Assembly: GCA_002841545.1 (NCBI GenBank)
Contig: PGZZ01000007.1
Span: 62,001 to 126,000 of the forward strand
Length of the DNA stretch: 64,000 bases
DNA from: Firmicutes bacterium HGW-Firmicutes-16
GTDB lineage: Bacteria > Bacillota > Clostridia > Oscillospirales > Oscillospiraceae
Direction: 5' to 3'
Part shown: one piece after another, positions 63,157 to 64,000 of the stretch
Numbering within the stretch: the stretch's first letter is position 1
Layout of the letters: each line of letters begins with the position of its first letter
Translations under genes and position numbers: made by a program
The notes under the pieces: generated by a model
Told to the model about the DNA's origin: nothing
Databases searched by the model: none
What the model saw: only the letters and a program-made list of their open reading frames with translations

Positions 63157-64000
63157 CTATTCCTTGCTTTCGTTTTCATAAAGAGTCTTCTGACGAACTA
63201 ATCTATCGTACTTTTCCTTGGCCTCCTTTTCGGCTCTCGGGAAAAGCTCCTCGGCGCGTTCCGGAAAGCTGAGCTTAAGCGACGAGTAGCGGACCTCGCT
63301 ATTTATGAAGTCCTGATAGCTCGCAGTCGCAGGCTTGCTGTCAATAGTAAGCGGTTGCTCCTTTCTCGGATCATAGCGTAACATGTTCCAATATCCCGAT
63401 TCAACAGCCTGTTTCTCGGTCGCAATAGACTTGCCCATCCCGTTCTTATTACCGTGGTTTATGCAGGGCGAATACGCTATAATCAGAGACGGACCATCGT
63501 AGCTCTCGGCCTCTGTTATGGCGCTTAGTGTCTGCTGGAAATTTGCGCCCATGCTAATTTGCGCAACATAAATATAGCCGTAGGTGATGGCTATTTGCGC
63601 CAAATCCTTCTTTTTAATCGACTTGCCGGCCGCCGCGAACTGTGCAACAGAGCCCGTCGGTGTCGACTTTGAGGCCTGGCCGCCGGTGTTCGAATAAAGC
63701 TCGGTATCGAAAACGAGGACATTGATGTTCTCGCCCGCGGCAAGAACATGGTCAAGTCCGCCGTAACCAATATCGTAGGCCCAACCGTCACCGCCGAACA
63801 CCCAGAAGCTGGGCTTAACGAACATGTCGCGTTCTTCATAAAGCTTTTTCAGATTTTCGCTTCCCTCGCGCACTTCGCCTTGTTCTCTCATGTGCTTTAG
63901 GAGCATCGCTTCAAGTTCCTTAGATGTCATTTTCGATGAAGTCGGATTGTCCTTGCCGTCGATCCAGTTCTGTGCTGCCTGCTTCAGCTCATTTGGAGTA
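63157..64000 (-). CDS. Pyruvate:ferredoxin (flavodoxin) oxidoreductase, C-terminal part
   Basis: The frame runs out of the right edge, so only the last 280 residues are present. They contain the thiamine pyrophosphate-binding block (GGDGWAYDIGYGG, DTELYSNTGGQ) and SMGANFQQTL with SPCINHG, as in NifJ/PorA-type homodimeric enzymes. It oxidises pyruvate to acetyl-CoA and reduces ferredoxin in anaerobes. Confidence 0.95.
   Translation of the reverse strand, partial: TPNELKQAAQNWIDGKDNPTSSKMTSKELEAMLLKHMREQGEVREGSENLKKLYEERDMFVKPSFWVFGGDGWAYDIGYGGLDHVLAAGENINVLVFDTELYSNTGGQASKSTPTGSVAQFAAAGKSIKKKDLAQIAITYGYIYVAQISMGANFQQTLSAITEAESYDGPSLIIAYSPCINHGNKNGMGKSIATEKQAVESGYWNMLRYDPRKEQPLTIDSKPATASYQDFINSEVRYSSLKLSFPERAEELFPRAEKEAKEKYDRLVRQKTLYENESKE

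Noticed and set aside
1-64000. CRISPR arrays, insertion sequences, rRNA genes
   Set aside because: I looked for regularly spaced repeats, transposase motifs and rRNA signatures while reading and saw none. A systematic search was not possible.

Overview
The window looks like the chromosome of an anaerobic, low-to-mid GC Bacillota, probably a Clostridia of the Oscillospirales type. The support is the gene content: pyruvate:ferredoxin oxidoreductase, a Suf-like two-gene Fe-S system, T-box leaders, a ylxM-ffh-rpsP-khpA-rimM-trmD operon, a YmfF/YmfH peptidase pair, a BofC-like protein, DUF1292 and ComFB proteins, a type II pantothenate kinase, and frequent TTG starts with strong GGAGG ribosome sites. 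The genus cannot be fixed from the sequence alone.

Left part (1-18.5 kb). It opens with the end of an ABC exporter, then a zinc-ribbon membrane protein, a DUF5685 protein and a J-domain protein in one direction. A beta-CASP metallo-hydrolase follows on the other strand. A minimal sufC/sufB-like pair with a TSCPD protein comes next, then gpsA, a solitary trpB behind a tryptophan T-box, and proBA. A long minus-strand housekeeping operon (ylxM to rsmA) handles protein targeting, ribosome maturation, tRNA methylation and CoA synthesis. It has a clear TTGACA/17/TAATAT promoter.

Middle (18.7-31.7 kb). This holds a 2418-residue cyclic beta-glucan synthase-like enzyme, the M16 pair YmfF/YmfH, lgt, a lipoprotein GH25 lysozyme, and two small regulatory-looking genes, one of them sigma-factor-like.

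Phage-like element (32.0-45.1 kb, minus strand). Two tRNA genes (Thr, Tyr) precede a compact contractile-tail gene cluster. It has small and large terminase, portal, prohead protease, decoration protein, capsid, connectors, sheath, tube, chaperone, LysM protein, XkdQ-like hub (frameshifted), spike, XkdS-like protein, baseplate J, YmfQ-like protein and XhlA-like protein. There is no tape measure, tail fibre, integrase, replication gene or repressor. This is the most unusual part of the window and either a decayed prophage or a domesticated particle (gene-transfer-agent-like or other).

Right part (45.4-64 kb). A candidate 6S RNA lies just upstream of the phage-like element. Next come DUF1292 and BofC-like proteins, a class A penicillin-binding protein, crcB with a fluoride riboswitch, an unknown lipoprotein, ComFB, a cysteine T-box operon (cysE-cysS), and a yqhQ-prmC-recA-recX-rimO-pgsA run. 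A two-component system follows, preceded by a beta-propeller-like lipoprotein. Last are a phosphopantetheinyl transferase and the C-terminal part of a pyruvate:ferredoxin oxidoreductase cut by the window edge.
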